From NCBI RefSeq assembly GCF_018070025.1, contig NZ_JAGPYQ010000001.1, forward strand, positions 2,356,001 through 2,420,000: a DNA stretch of 64,000 nt, in the 5' to 3' direction. Numbering within the stretch: the stretch's first letter is position 1; each line of letters starts with the position of its first letter. Origin of the DNA: Streptomyces liliiviolaceus. GTDB lineage: Bacteria; Actinomycetota; Actinomycetes; Streptomycetales; Streptomycetaceae. Made by a program: the position numbers and the translations under genes. Under the pieces are notes generated by a model. That model made no database searches. It was not told the origin of the DNA and saw nothing but the letters and a program-made list of their open reading frames with translations. Positions 18,603-28,271 of this stretch are shown piece after piece.

Positions 18603-19319
18603 ATGACGACGAACGCCGATGCCGACGGAGCACCCCAGAGCCCTCAGCAGCCGGAGTTGCCGCCGCAGTCGCGGCCGGAGCGGCCCGAGCGGCCGGAGCG
18701 GCCGGAGTCGGAGGCGAAGCCGCAGCCGCGCCGCCGGGCCCCCGCCGGGGCGGCCGTCCTCCGGGAGGACGTCACGGAGGCGATCAGGGCCGCCGTCTTC
18801 GGGGAACTCGCGGCCGTCGGATACGCGCGCATGTCCATCGAGGGGATCGCGCGCCGCGCGGGCGTCGGCAAGACCGCCGTCTACCGCCGGTGGCGCTCCA
18901 AGCTGCACCTGGTGCTCGACCTGGTCTCCGCGATCGCCGTACAGGGGCTGCCCGCACCCGACACGGGCACCCTGGAGGGCGATCTGCGCCTGCTGTACGA
19001 GGTCACCTCACGCGCCCTGCGTCACCCTGTCGCCTCGCAGGTCATCCCGGATCTTCAGGCCGAGGCGGCCCGCAACCCGGAGATCGCCGAGGCCCTGCAG
19101 AAAGCGCTGCGCGAGGGGCAGGCGGGCGTCGCCAACGGCATCGTCGAGGCGGCCCGGGCGCGCGGTGAGATCCGTGCGGACGTCGACGGCGAACTGGCTC
19201 TCGACCTGATGTCGGGACCGCTGTACTGGCGCGCGGTGGTGATCCGTGGCCCAAAGCCGCCGAAGGGATATCTGGAGAGCTTGACCCGGGCCACGGCGGC
19301 GGCTCTCAGGGCGCTGTAG
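18603..19319 (+). CDS. TetR/AcrR-family transcriptional regulator
   Basis: 238 residues. An N-terminal glutamine, proline and arginine-glutamate-rich segment of about 50 residues is followed by a TetR DNA-binding domain (DVTEAIRAAVFGELAAVGYA ... MSIEGIARRAGVGKTAVYRR, helix-turn-helix near 80-105). The all-helical ligand domain resembles TetR_C_11/TetR_C_16 types (ALRHPVASQVIPDLQAEAAR; LDLMSGPLYWRAVVI). It is likely a repressor acting on the paired direct repeats upstream, which would place itself and perhaps the divergent TagGH-like exporter under its control. The ligand is unknown. Confidence 0.88.
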   Translation: MTTNADADGAPQSPQQPELPPQSRPERPERPERPESEAKPQPRRRAPAGAAVLREDVTEAIRAAVFGELAAVGYARMSIEGIARRAGVGKTAVYRRWRSKLHLVLDLVSAIAVQGLPAPDTGTLEGDLRLLYEVTSRALRHPVASQVIPDLQAEAARNPEIAEALQKALREGQAGVANGIVEAARARGEIRADVDGELALDLMSGPLYWRAVVIRGPKPPKGYLESLTRATAAALRAL

Positions 19320-19471
19320 AGGACCGGAGACGGCCGTTCCACCTGCGGTTCGGCGGCGCCTGCCGCCCTGCTCCGGGTACCTCCCGGGAGGCTCCGAGGC
19401 CCCGCAGCGACCGGATCGTTGTCATCCACGCCTCACTCTCGGGCCCTCCGGGGGCGCATACTGGAAACACG

Positions 19472-19693
19472 ATGACGAAGCCATCCGCGCCCCGGCGCCA
19501 CCTGTCCACCAGTCCCTTCAAAGCTCCGGTTGTCCCGGTCGCCAAGCACTTCGCCCTGGGTGACCGTGTGACGCACGACCAGTTCGGCCTGGGCAGGATT
19601 GTCGGCGTCGAGGAGGGCATCGCGATGCTCGTCGACTTCGGCTCCCGCCAGGCCCGTATCGTCAGCCCCTACACCCGTATGGACAAGCTCTGA
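19472..19693 (+). CDS. conserved small protein with UvrD-C-terminal-like (Tudor) segment
   Basis: 73 residues. After a basic N-terminus comes HFALGDRVTHDQFGLGRIVG VEEG split over residues 26-49, then IAMLVDFGSRQARIVSPYTRMDKL. This barrel-like pattern resembles the Tudor domain at the C-terminus of UvrD/PcrA helicases, a site that contacts RNA polymerase, and also the CarD-type fold. It is conserved in streptomycetes as a stand-alone protein. A role in nucleic-acid or RNA-polymerase binding is inference only. It is convergent with galE, with a shared hairpin between. Confidence 0.75.
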   Translation: MTKPSAPRRHLSTSPFKAPVVPVAKHFALGDRVTHDQFGLGRIVGVEEGIAMLVDFGSRQARIVSPYTRMDKL

Positions 19694-19706
19694 CGGATCG
19701 CGTCAG

Positions 19707-19754
19707 CACACCCTCGCCGCGGCCCAGGACCACCTCCGGCCCGCGGCGAGTGTG
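19707..19754. terminator. bidirectional hairpin between the small protein and galE
   Basis: CTCGCCGCGG (19713-19722) pairs with CCGCGGCGAG (19741-19750), extended by CACA/TGTG with a two-base bulge. It sits between two convergent genes. Confidence 0.6.
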
Positions 19755-19791
19755 TTTCGGAGCCGCGAGCCGCGCAGCGGTGCGGCGGCTC

Positions 19792-20772
19792 CTAGCCGTG
19801 CCGTGCCTGCGGGTGGAGCCGTAGCCAGCCCTCCCAGGCCGACGTGATCATGTCGTCGAGGCCGTACTTGGCCTTCCAGGCGAGTTCCGCGGCGACGCGT
19901 TCGGCGGAGGCCACGACCCGCGCCGGGTCGCCGGGCCGGCGCGGGGTCACCGTGGGCGCGAGCGTGTGGCCGGTGAGCTCGTTGATGCGGTCGATCATGC
20001 GGCGGACCGAGACGCCCTCGCCGCGCCCGATGTCGAGGGTCAGCTCGGTGCCGGGGGCCGCGGCGAGCCGCCTGGCCGCCGCCACATGGGCCTCCGCCAG
20101 GTCGACGACGTGGATGTAGTCGCGCACGCAGGTGCCGTCCGGGGTCGCGTAGTCGTCGCCGAAGATCCGGGGCGGCTCGCCCCGCGTGAGCTTCTCGAAG
20201 ACCATCGGCACGATGTTGAAGACGCCCACGTCGGCCAGTTCCGGCGCCGCCGCGCCCGCCACGTTGAAGTAGCGCAGACAGGCCGTCGACAGCCCGTGCG
20301 CGCGGCCCGTGGACCGCACCAGCCACTCCCCGGCGAGCTTGGTCTCCCCGTACGGGTTGATCGGCACGCAGGGCGTCTCCTCGGTCACGAGGTCGACGTC
20401 GGGCATGCCGTACACCGCGGCCGAGGACGAGAACACGAAGGACGGCACCGCGGCGGCCGTGACCGCCTGCAGCAGCACACGCAGCCCCTCGACGTTCTCG
20501 CGGTAGTAGTGCAGCGGCAGGTCCACCGACTCGCCGACCTGCTTCTTCGCCGCCAGGTGCACGACACCGGTGATCGCGTGGTCCCGCAGCGCCCGCGCGA
20601 CCCGCTCCCCGTCCAGGGTCGAGCCGACGACGAGCGGCACCCCGTCCGGGACGCGTTCGGAGATCCCGGTGGACAGGTCGTCGTACACCACGGTCCGTTC
20701 GCCCGCCTCGGTCATCGCGCGGACGACGTGCGCCCCGATGTAGCCGGCGCCGCCGGTGATCAGCCAGGTCAT
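19792..20772 (-). CDS. galE: UDP-glucose 4-epimerase
   Basis: 326 residues, normal GalE length. Extended short-chain dehydrogenase: NAD-binding GxxGxxG in TGGAGYIG (6-13), the catalytic serine in SSSAAVYG (116-118 region), and Tyr141-x3-Lys145 in YGETK. The C-terminal substrate domain shows the usual RYFNVAGA, DGTCVRDYIHVVDLAEAH and RPGDPARVVAS motifs. It interconverts UDP-glucose and UDP-galactose. Placed inside the wall-polymer locus, it probably supplies UDP-galactose (or a related sugar) for the glycosyltransferases rather than serving the Leloir pathway. The neighbouring GT2 gene upstream is on the same strand with a 63-bp gap, so they may be cotranscribed. Confidence 0.93.
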   Translation of the reverse strand: MTWLITGGAGYIGAHVVRAMTEAGERTVVYDDLSTGISERVPDGVPLVVGSTLDGERVARALRDHAITGVVHLAAKKQVGESVDLPLHYYRENVEGLRVLLQAVTAAAVPSFVFSSSAAVYGMPDVDLVTEETPCVPINPYGETKLAGEWLVRSTGRAHGLSTACLRYFNVAGAAAPELADVGVFNIVPMVFEKLTRGEPPRIFGDDYATPDGTCVRDYIHVVDLAEAHVAAARRLAAAPGTELTLDIGRGEGVSVRRMIDRINELTGHTLAPTVTPRRPGDPARVVASAERVAAELAWKAKYGLDDMITSAWEGWLRLHPQARHG

Positions 20773-20835
20773 CTACGGCCGTCCCCTCGTGTGTACTCGT
20801 GCGTACTCGTGTGTCCCTCATGGTGCGGATACGGA

Positions 20836-22491
20836 TCAGTGAAGCAAACGCTTCAGTCTGCGGCCCAGCACGGCCGCCGTCCCCCGCAGCCCCGGCGCGA
20901 TCCGCAGTGCGAGCGAGCCCGCGTGGGTCGCGTACGGCTGGACGAGCAGGACCCCGTGCCGGACGCTCGGCAGGATCGTCCGGCGCAGCAGGCCGGGGCC
21001 CGTGCTCGCGTGCGCGGTGGTCTCGCGGGTCGTGCCGTCGTGGAAGCGCAGGCACAGCCGCAGGTCCCAGGTGCCGGAGCCGAGCGCCGCGAGGTCGGCC
21101 GGCGCCTCGGCCGTCCAGGAGTCGACGCCGGAACCGATGGAGCCGGAGCCGATGGTGTCGGGGTCGATGTCGTCCGCGTGGAAGCGTGCGGTGAGCGTGA
21201 GGCCCGTCCGCCCGTCCCCCCGGTGCACGAACTCGGCGTCCACGGTCGCCGGTGCCGCGTCCGCCATCCGCCCGTACAGCTCGTGCAGGCGCAGCCGCAG
21301 CCGGGTGCCGCGCGCGCGGGGCCGCAGTTCCGCGTCGACGGCCATGGGCAGGACGCGTACGGGCCGGTGCAGGAGGTGTTCCAGGGTGACGTGGGGCAGG
21401 TCGGCCGACCAGATTGGCGTACCGTCCTTCGCCCGCGCGTACGGGGGCCGCAGCCGGGCCGGACGCGCCGCGACCTCCTTGATGCGGGTCAGGTCGCGCG
21501 GCTTCTCGGAGGCCAGCACCACCTGGGCGATCACCCTGCCGGGCGCCGGGGCCAGCGCGAAGTCGGCCGCGTCGAACGTCGCGAGGTAGGCGCGCGTGAG
21601 GGCCCACCACTCGCGCCGGTACACGGCCCCGCGCAGATCCAGCTCGCGCACGTACATCCGCAGGGCGTGGTCGAGGAACCGCGCCCGGGACGCGCGGGCC
21701 AGCCGCTTCTCACCGGCGGCGAGGAGGACGTCGTACGCCAGGGCGTGGGCGGTGATCCTGGCGCGCCAGTTGTCGACGCCCGACCTGTCCAGCGAGATCG
21801 ACAGGCGTTCGGCGTCGCGGCGCACGTGCCAGACGTAGACCGTGTCCGGGATCAGCGCGATGCGCGGACGGGCGGCGAGCACGCGCGCGGTGAAGACGAA
21901 GTCCTCGTAGGGGAAGCGGCCTTCGGGGAAGCGGATGCCGTGCTCGCGCAGGAAGCCGGTGCGGTACAGCTTGTTGACGCACAGCGTGTCGTGGACCAGG
22001 CGGACGCGGCGCGAGGGGCGGGTCACCAGGGCGGCCCCCGCGTACAGCTCGGGCTGCCAGCGGACCTCGCGGCCGGAGGGCAGTTCGCGGCGCACGCACA
22101 GGCCCGCCGTGACCTCGGTGCCGCGTCCGGTGGCCGCCGTCAGCAGGGCGTCCACCGCGCCCGGCGGCAGTACGTCGTCGCTGTCGAGGAACATCACGTA
22201 CGGGGCCGTGGCGGCGTCGATGCCGTCGTTGCGCGGGCTGCCGCAGCCGCCGCTGTTGACCTCGCGGCGGACGACCCTCAGGCGCGGCTCGTCCGACGCG
22301 AGGCGGTCCAGGAGGTGCGCGCTGCCGTCGGTCGAGCAGTCGTCCACGGCGATCACCTCACGGACCGCGGGCCCCTGCGCCAGGGCCGAGCGCACCGCGT
22401 CCCCCACATGGGCGGCGTCCTCGTACCCGATGACGACGACGCTCACCTGCGCCCGGTGCGGTCGGGGGGCGTGAGGCGTTCTGGCTTGCAT
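20836..22491 (-). CDS. GT2 glycosyltransferase without TagF domain
   Basis: 551 residues from the ATG at 22491 (MQARTPHAPRPHR); an upstream TTG at 22518 would overlap the promoter. GT-A domain, about 15-240: VSVVVIGYEDAAHVGDAVRS, DDCSTDGS, FLDSDD with the metal-binding aspartates, and VNKLYRTGFLREHGI. The rest matches the middle part of the 966-residue fusion protein at 12529-15429 (compare WDLRLCLRF...TTRETT with WDVRLRLDV...RTTTRL), but it stops before a TagF domain. It is therefore a stand-alone version of the first two-thirds of that enzyme, likely transferring a sugar during polymer synthesis. Upstream of galE, same strand. Confidence 0.85.
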   Translation of the reverse strand: MQARTPHAPRPHRAQVSVVVIGYEDAAHVGDAVRSALAQGPAVREVIAVDDCSTDGSAHLLDRLASDEPRLRVVRREVNSGGCGSPRNDGIDAATAPYVMFLDSDDVLPPGAVDALLTAATGRGTEVTAGLCVRRELPSGREVRWQPELYAGAALVTRPSRRVRLVHDTLCVNKLYRTGFLREHGIRFPEGRFPYEDFVFTARVLAARPRIALIPDTVYVWHVRRDAERLSISLDRSGVDNWRARITAHALAYDVLLAAGEKRLARASRARFLDHALRMYVRELDLRGAVYRREWWALTRAYLATFDAADFALAPAPGRVIAQVVLASEKPRDLTRIKEVAARPARLRPPYARAKDGTPIWSADLPHVTLEHLLHRPVRVLPMAVDAELRPRARGTRLRLRLHELYGRMADAAPATVDAEFVHRGDGRTGLTLTARFHADDIDPDTIGSGSIGSGVDSWTAEAPADLAALGSGTWDLRLCLRFHDGTTRETTAHASTGPGLLRRTILPSVRHGVLLVQPYATHAGSLALRIAPGLRGTAAVLGRRLKRLLH

Positions 22492-22517
22492 GGCTCGTAC
22501 GGCTTCCACGAGACGCA

Positions 22518-22523
22518 ATAGTA
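22518..22523 (-). promoter_or_regulatory. -10 box TACTAT before the GT2 gene
   Basis: TACTAT on the minus strand, about 27 bp before the ATG at 22491, matches TANNNT. No good -35 is seen. This supports the shorter start. Confidence 0.4.
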
Positions 22524-22559
22524 GTTAATGCGGGCAAAATCCCCTTTAGGGGCACTCGC

Positions 22560-23816
22560 TCAAGGGGCGCCCACCGTCTCGTGGGGGCGGTGTCGATCGG
22601 GCGCGGGGCGCGTTTCCGCGGGCCGGGGTCCGGCGGGTCGGAGCCCGGCCGTCCACAAGCGGTGGAAGGAGAGCCCGGCGGCCGTCACCAGCAGGCCGTT
22701 GCGGACGAGCATCAGCAGGGTGCCCGTCCAGGTGCAGGCCACGACGTCGTCGTACAGGACGGGGTACGCGAGCGAGCTGACCGCCGCCGCCGCGGCGACC
22801 AGCGTCGCGACCGGGCGCTGCGTGGTGTGCCGCGAGGTCAGGCACACGGCGGCCAGCCCGATCAGCCACACCAGGTACTGGGGACTGATGACCCGGCTCG
22901 TCACCGTGAACAGGAGCACGGCGCTCAGCGCGGCGTCGTACGGGGTCGCCGGCGTCCAGTGCCGGGCGCGCAGCCGCCACAGCAGCAGCGCGCCGAAGGC
23001 CGCGACGGTGAGCGCGAGCGACACCGCGGCGATCGAGGTGACGTACGGGCCGGTGAACTCCATGGCGCCGTACCGGTAGCCCACCTGCCCCGGCCAGCCC
23101 GCGTGACGGGCGAGGGACAGGGCCGTGCCGCCGAGCGACTCGATCTGCACGCCCCGGCCGCTCTGCTGGTGCAGGAAGTCGAACGGGTCGCGGAAGAGCG
23201 CGCCGAGCGTCAGCAGCAGCGCGCCCGCGGTGACGGCCGCCGACGTCCACGCCTCCTTCGTCGTACGGCCCCGGGGCGTGCCGATCAGGGTCAGCGCGGG
23301 CCACACCTTCACCAGGGCGCCGAGCGCGGCGAACGCGCCGCACGCGCGCGTGGAGCGCGACAACGCCAGCAGGGAGACCACGGCGAAGGCGGTGACCTGC
23401 ACGTCGTAGCGCGCGAGGGGGATGTGCAGGAGGAGGGGCAGGGCCGCCGTCCACAGCGCCGCGCCGCGCAGACTGCGGCCGGGGCGGGTGCCCGCGCGCG
23501 TGAGGACGACGGCGACCAGCAGGTCGGTGGCCAGGGTGAGGGTCACGAACGCCTGGAAGTACGTCAGCCCCGGCAGCAGTCCGGGGGAGAGCAGGACGGG
23601 GCCCGCGCCCGGCGGGTACTGCCACAGGCGGTCGCCGGAGGGGAACGTGCCGGTGGCGAGGACGCCGTACCAGCGGGCGTACAGCTCGTGCACCTCGCGT
23701 GCGACGCCGCCGACGCCGAGGGGGGTGCGGCCGTCCTGGGAGAGCAGCCAGAGCATCAGGGCGCGGGTGGCCGACCAGGTCGCGGCGAGGGTCGGGAGCT
23801 TCTTCCGGGGGATCAT
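22560..23816 (-). CDS. GT87-type polyprenyl-phosphate-dependent mannosyltransferase, membrane
   Basis: 418 residues with about ten hydrophobic helices and the GT87/DUF2029 pattern: an early VHELYARWYGVLATGTFPSG loop containing the conserved acidic residues, YPPGAGPVLL, LGALVKVWPALTL, and a late VISPQYLVWL. Such GT-C enzymes use polyprenyl-phosphate mannose to glycosylate lipids or wall polymers outside the membrane. I choose the ATG at 23816: a TACGAT box seven bases upstream (23829-23824) predicts a leaderless transcript, while the longer TTG frame (23837) begins inside that promoter. It is divergent from the next membrane glycosyltransferase gene. Confidence 0.82.
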   Translation of the reverse strand: MIPRKKLPTLAATWSATRALMLWLLSQDGRTPLGVGGVAREVHELYARWYGVLATGTFPSGDRLWQYPPGAGPVLLSPGLLPGLTYFQAFVTLTLATDLLVAVVLTRAGTRPGRSLRGAALWTAALPLLLHIPLARYDVQVTAFAVVSLLALSRSTRACGAFAALGALVKVWPALTLIGTPRGRTTKEAWTSAAVTAGALLLTLGALFRDPFDFLHQQSGRGVQIESLGGTALSLARHAGWPGQVGYRYGAMEFTGPYVTSIAAVSLALTVAAFGALLLWRLRARHWTPATPYDAALSAVLLFTVTSRVISPQYLVWLIGLAAVCLTSRHTTQRPVATLVAAAAAVSSLAYPVLYDDVVACTWTGTLLMLVRNGLLVTAAGLSFHRLWTAGLRPAGPRPAETRPAPDRHRPHETVGAP

Positions 23817-23823
23817 CCGGGGG

Positions 23824-23829
23824 ATCGTA
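23824..23829 (-). promoter_or_regulatory. -10 box TACGAT, leaderless spacing
   Basis: TACGAT on the minus strand, then seven bases and ATG at 23816. It decides the start of the GT87 gene. Confidence 0.5.
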
Positions 23830-23906
23830 AGCCGCAAGGTGACTCATAACGGCTGATGACGAGTCGATCAGCGGCAAAGGTCAGCTATTAGCACAAGATC
23901 TGGCGC

Positions 23907-25700
<1,794 letters not shown>

Positions 25701-26160
25701 GCCGGTCGAGCCGGGTCCGCAGGTCCTCGATCTCCGCCAGCTCGAAGCCCGTCGCGGCGGCGATCCGGCGCGGTACGCGCAGCGCCCGCTCGCGCAGGGC
25801 CGTGCCCTCGCCGGTGAGCCCGACCATCACGGACCGCTCGTCCAGGGCGCTGCGCTCACGGCGTACGAGACCGGCCGTCTCCAGTCGCTTCAGCAGCGGC
25901 GACAGCGTGCCGGAGTCGAGCCGCAGGTGCTCGCCGACCTTCTTCACGGGCAGGTCGCCGTGCTCCCACAGGACGAGCATGACCAGGTACTGGGGGTAGG
26001 TGAGGCCCAGATCCTTCAGGACGACGCGGTACAGACTCCCGAAGGCGCGCGAGGCGGCGTTCAGGGAGAAGCAGATCTGCTGGTCGAGGCGGAGGAAGTC
26101 GTCCTGGGGGTCCTCGGACACGGGCGTCGTGGTCATGGCTCCAGGGTACCTCGGCACGTC

Positions 26161-26190
26161 ATTTAGTTGTGCACAATTTAATTGTGTGCT
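26161..26190. promoter_or_regulatory. OhrR operator palindrome
   Basis: A perfect 15-bp inverted repeat CACAATTTAATTGTG at 26172-26186 overlaps a second one centred on TTGTGCACAA (26168-26177). The AT-rich AATTGTG arms match the known OhrR binding pattern, and the site lies between ohrR and ohr. Binding is inferred from family knowledge. Confidence 0.8.
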
Positions 26191-26273
26191 CTACTTGTGG
26201 TTGTCGGCGGCCGGGAACCACAGGCCGCGGGCCCGATGTGGACCTTGAATGACCTTTGAGAGGGATGGTTTCC

Positions 26274-26687
26274 ATGGACGCGATCTACACCGCCGTAGCC
26301 ACCGCCACCCACGGCCGTGACGGCCGCGCCTACAGCTCCGACGGGCAGCTCGACCTGCAGCTCGGCATTCCGACGGAGATGGGCGGCAACGGTCAGGGGA
26401 CGAACCCCGAGCAGCTGTTCGCCGCCGGGTACTCGGCGTGTTTCGCCAGTGCGCTCGCGCTGGTGGGGCGTTCGGCGAAGGTCGATGTCAGTGACGCGGC
26501 GGTGACCGCGGAGGTCGGGATCGGCAAGGAGGGGGAAGGGTTCGCCCTCAAGGTCACGCTTCGGGTGGAGCTGCCGGAGTCTGTCGACGCGGAGACCGGG
26601 CGGAAGCTGGTCGAGCAGGCTCACCAGGTGTGCCCTTACTCGAACGCTACGCGGGGGAACGTGCCGGTCGAGCTGGTCGTCGAGTAG
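26274..26687 (+). CDS. ohr: organic hydroperoxide resistance protein Ohr
   Basis: 137 residues, OsmC/Ohr family. The two peroxidatic-pair cysteines are Cys56 (GYSACFASAL) and Cys120 (QVCPYS); TNPEQLFAAGY and GGNGQGTNPEQL are conserved family motifs. It reduces organic hydroperoxides using lipoylated dihydrolipoamide-type donors in the cytoplasm. The ATG at 26274 is chosen over 26256 and 26265 because GAGAGGG then has normal spacing. It is controlled by the divergent OhrR through the palindrome upstream. The 3' end shows more T-ending codons and runs into a repeat array. Confidence 0.95.
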   Translation: MDAIYTAVATATHGRDGRAYSSDGQLDLQLGIPTEMGGNGQGTNPEQLFAAGYSACFASALALVGRSAKVDVSDAAVTAEVGIGKEGEGFALKVTLRVELPESVDAETGRKLVEQAHQVCPYSNATRGNVPVELVVE

Positions 26688-26689
26688 TT

Positions 26690-27060
26690 TTCCTCGCCCC
26701 GCCGCCCCTACCCGTTCCCGTCCACGCATGGGGGCTGCGCCCCCTCGCCCCCCTTTGCGCAGTTCCCCGCGCCCCGAGGCACCTAGGGGCGCGGGGAACT
26801 GCGCAATCTTTTGGGCCCGCCCCCACCGGCCGTCGGCCGACACAGGGCCTCGTCCTTCAGGGGCGCGGGGAACTGCGCAATCTTTTGGGCCCGCCCCCAC
26901 CGGCCGTCGGCCGACACAGGGCCTCGTCCTTCAGGGGCGCGGGGAACTGCGCAATCCTTTGGGCGCGCCCCCGCCGGCCCGCAGGCTAAGTCCTCCAGTG
27001 GGGGTTCGGGGGCGGAGCCTCCGAGTCAGTGACGGGAACGGGTAGGGGCGGCCGGGGCGG
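26690..27060. repeat. composite repeat array with 74-bp tandem copies
   Basis: Outer arms (26700-26740 and 27025-27060) are inverted copies of the CCCCTACCCGTTCCCGTC element seen at 12249-12463. Inside are four cores of the other element: an inverted pair 26755-26775 / 26786-26806 (21-bp perfect stem), then direct repeats with a 74-bp period at 26785, 26859 and 26933. The first two 74-bp units are identical. The array lies between ohr and a convergent membrane protein gene and provides that gene's stop codon. Confidence 0.88.
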
Positions 27061-28271
27061 AAATCATCCCCCGCCCACCACAGCGGTACCCCCACCACCG
27101 CAGCCAGCCACGCCATCACCATCAGGCGGTCGATGGCGATGTCGGGGTGTGCGGCCATGCTCAGCACCCCGGTCGACGCGGCGCCGACCAGCAGCACCCC
27201 GAACGCCGGCCGCGCCCGGAGCGCCGCCCAGACCCCCGCCCCGACCAGCACCAGGAACAGCGGCTCGGCCAGTTGGCGGCGCAGCCACTCGATCCAGAAG
27301 TTGACCTCCAGGTGGAGGAACTCCCGCCAGGGCCGCTCCCGGTCCGGCCGGAAGAAGTGGTCGGTGAGCAGGTCCTGGAGGCTGTCCGACTCCGAGGGGT
27401 AGTGCAGGAGCCGGGCGAGCAGGACCGTTCCCGCAGCCGCCCCCACCGTCACCTTCAGCAGCGTCTTCACGGCGTCCCCGACCGGCCGCCCCGACCTCCT
27501 GCGGTGGACGCCGATCACACAGCACGCCCCGGCCAGACACACCGCCAGGAACAGTGCCTGCGAGTGCTTCACGGTGAAGAGCAGCGCCAGGGAGAGGGCG
27601 ACCACGGGGCCCGCCCGCCGCCCGCGCAGCACCAGCGCGCAGCCCCACAGCGCCGCGAGGGTGAGCGCCAGCATCGTGCCCTCGGTCATGGGCCGCATCG
27701 CGGTGACGCCCGTCGGCAGCACGTAGTACAGCGCCTGCCCGGCCAGCGCGGGTCCCACCGGCACGTCCAGCGTCCGCAGGACCAGGAACACCAGCACGCC
27801 GCCGGCCGCCGCGACGCACACCCCCGCCGCCCACAGCCCCCACGTCACGCCGAACACCGTCACGAACGGCAGGAGCAGCAGCGGATAGCCGGGCCGCACC
27901 TCGAAGATCCGCATGAACCGCTCGCTCATGAAGGGTGCCGTCCAGCCGGACGTCTGGCCCGCGTCGAGCCGCCGGCCGACGCTCCAGTGGTAGTAGCGGT
28001 CGCACTCCGCCCGGATGCCCGGCCCCGGATCGGGGGCACGGAAGCGCCGGACGTCCACGCTGTGGTTGCGGGAGGCCGTCTCGCCCCGGCTCGCGCACAC
28101 GTACGCGATGCTGCGGTCCGCCGCCTGAGTCTTGTCGGCGCCGCCCAGACTCAGCGCGTACGACAGGTAGTTGCGGCTGTCGGGGGTGTCCCGGCCGGTG
28201 ACGTTGGCGAGCTGAAGGCAGCCGAACAGGGCGGCGAGGAACAGCACCCACGCGGCGGGGCGGGCCTTCAT
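26931..28271 (-). CDS. multi-pass membrane protein, probable GT-C glycosyltransferase
   Basis: 446 residues. It starts MKARPAAWVLFLAALFGCLQ and has an extracellular loop with RNYLSYALSLGG and a conserved DTPDSRNYL acidic region, then about eight helices (YPLLLLPFVTVFGVTWGLW; VALSLALLFTVKHSQALFLA; PLFLVLVGAGVWAAL; LMVMAWLAAVVGVPLWW). It resembles uncharacterised actinobacterial GT-C-type membrane proteins; I cannot name a family. The ATG at 28271 overlaps the stop of the upstream TagF-like gene (ATGA), so it is coupled to it. After LWWAGDD the last 42 residues (RPGRPYPFPSLTRRLRP and onward) are translated extragenic repeat, so the original C-terminus has been replaced or extended. Confidence 0.72.
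   Translation of the reverse strand: MKARPAAWVLFLAALFGCLQLANVTGRDTPDSRNYLSYALSLGGADKTQAADRSIAYVCASRGETASRNHSVDVRRFRAPDPGPGIRAECDRYYHWSVGRRLDAGQTSGWTAPFMSERFMRIFEVRPGYPLLLLPFVTVFGVTWGLWAAGVCVAAAGGVLVFLVLRTLDVPVGPALAGQALYYVLPTGVTAMRPMTEGTMLALTLAALWGCALVLRGRRAGPVVALSLALLFTVKHSQALFLAVCLAGACCVIGVHRRRSGRPVGDAVKTLLKVTVGAAAGTVLLARLLHYPSESDSLQDLLTDHFFRPDRERPWREFLHLEVNFWIEWLRRQLAEPLFLVLVGAGVWAALRARPAFGVLLVGAASTGVLSMAAHPDIAIDRLMVMAWLAAVVGVPLWWAGDDFRPGRPYPFPSLTRRLRPRTPTGGLSLRAGGGAPKGLRSSPRP

Noticed and set aside
26755..26962. Possible CRISPR array
   Set aside because: The 74-bp units are repeated as a whole with no unique spacers and no cas genes nearby; they match extragenic repeats found elsewhere in the window.
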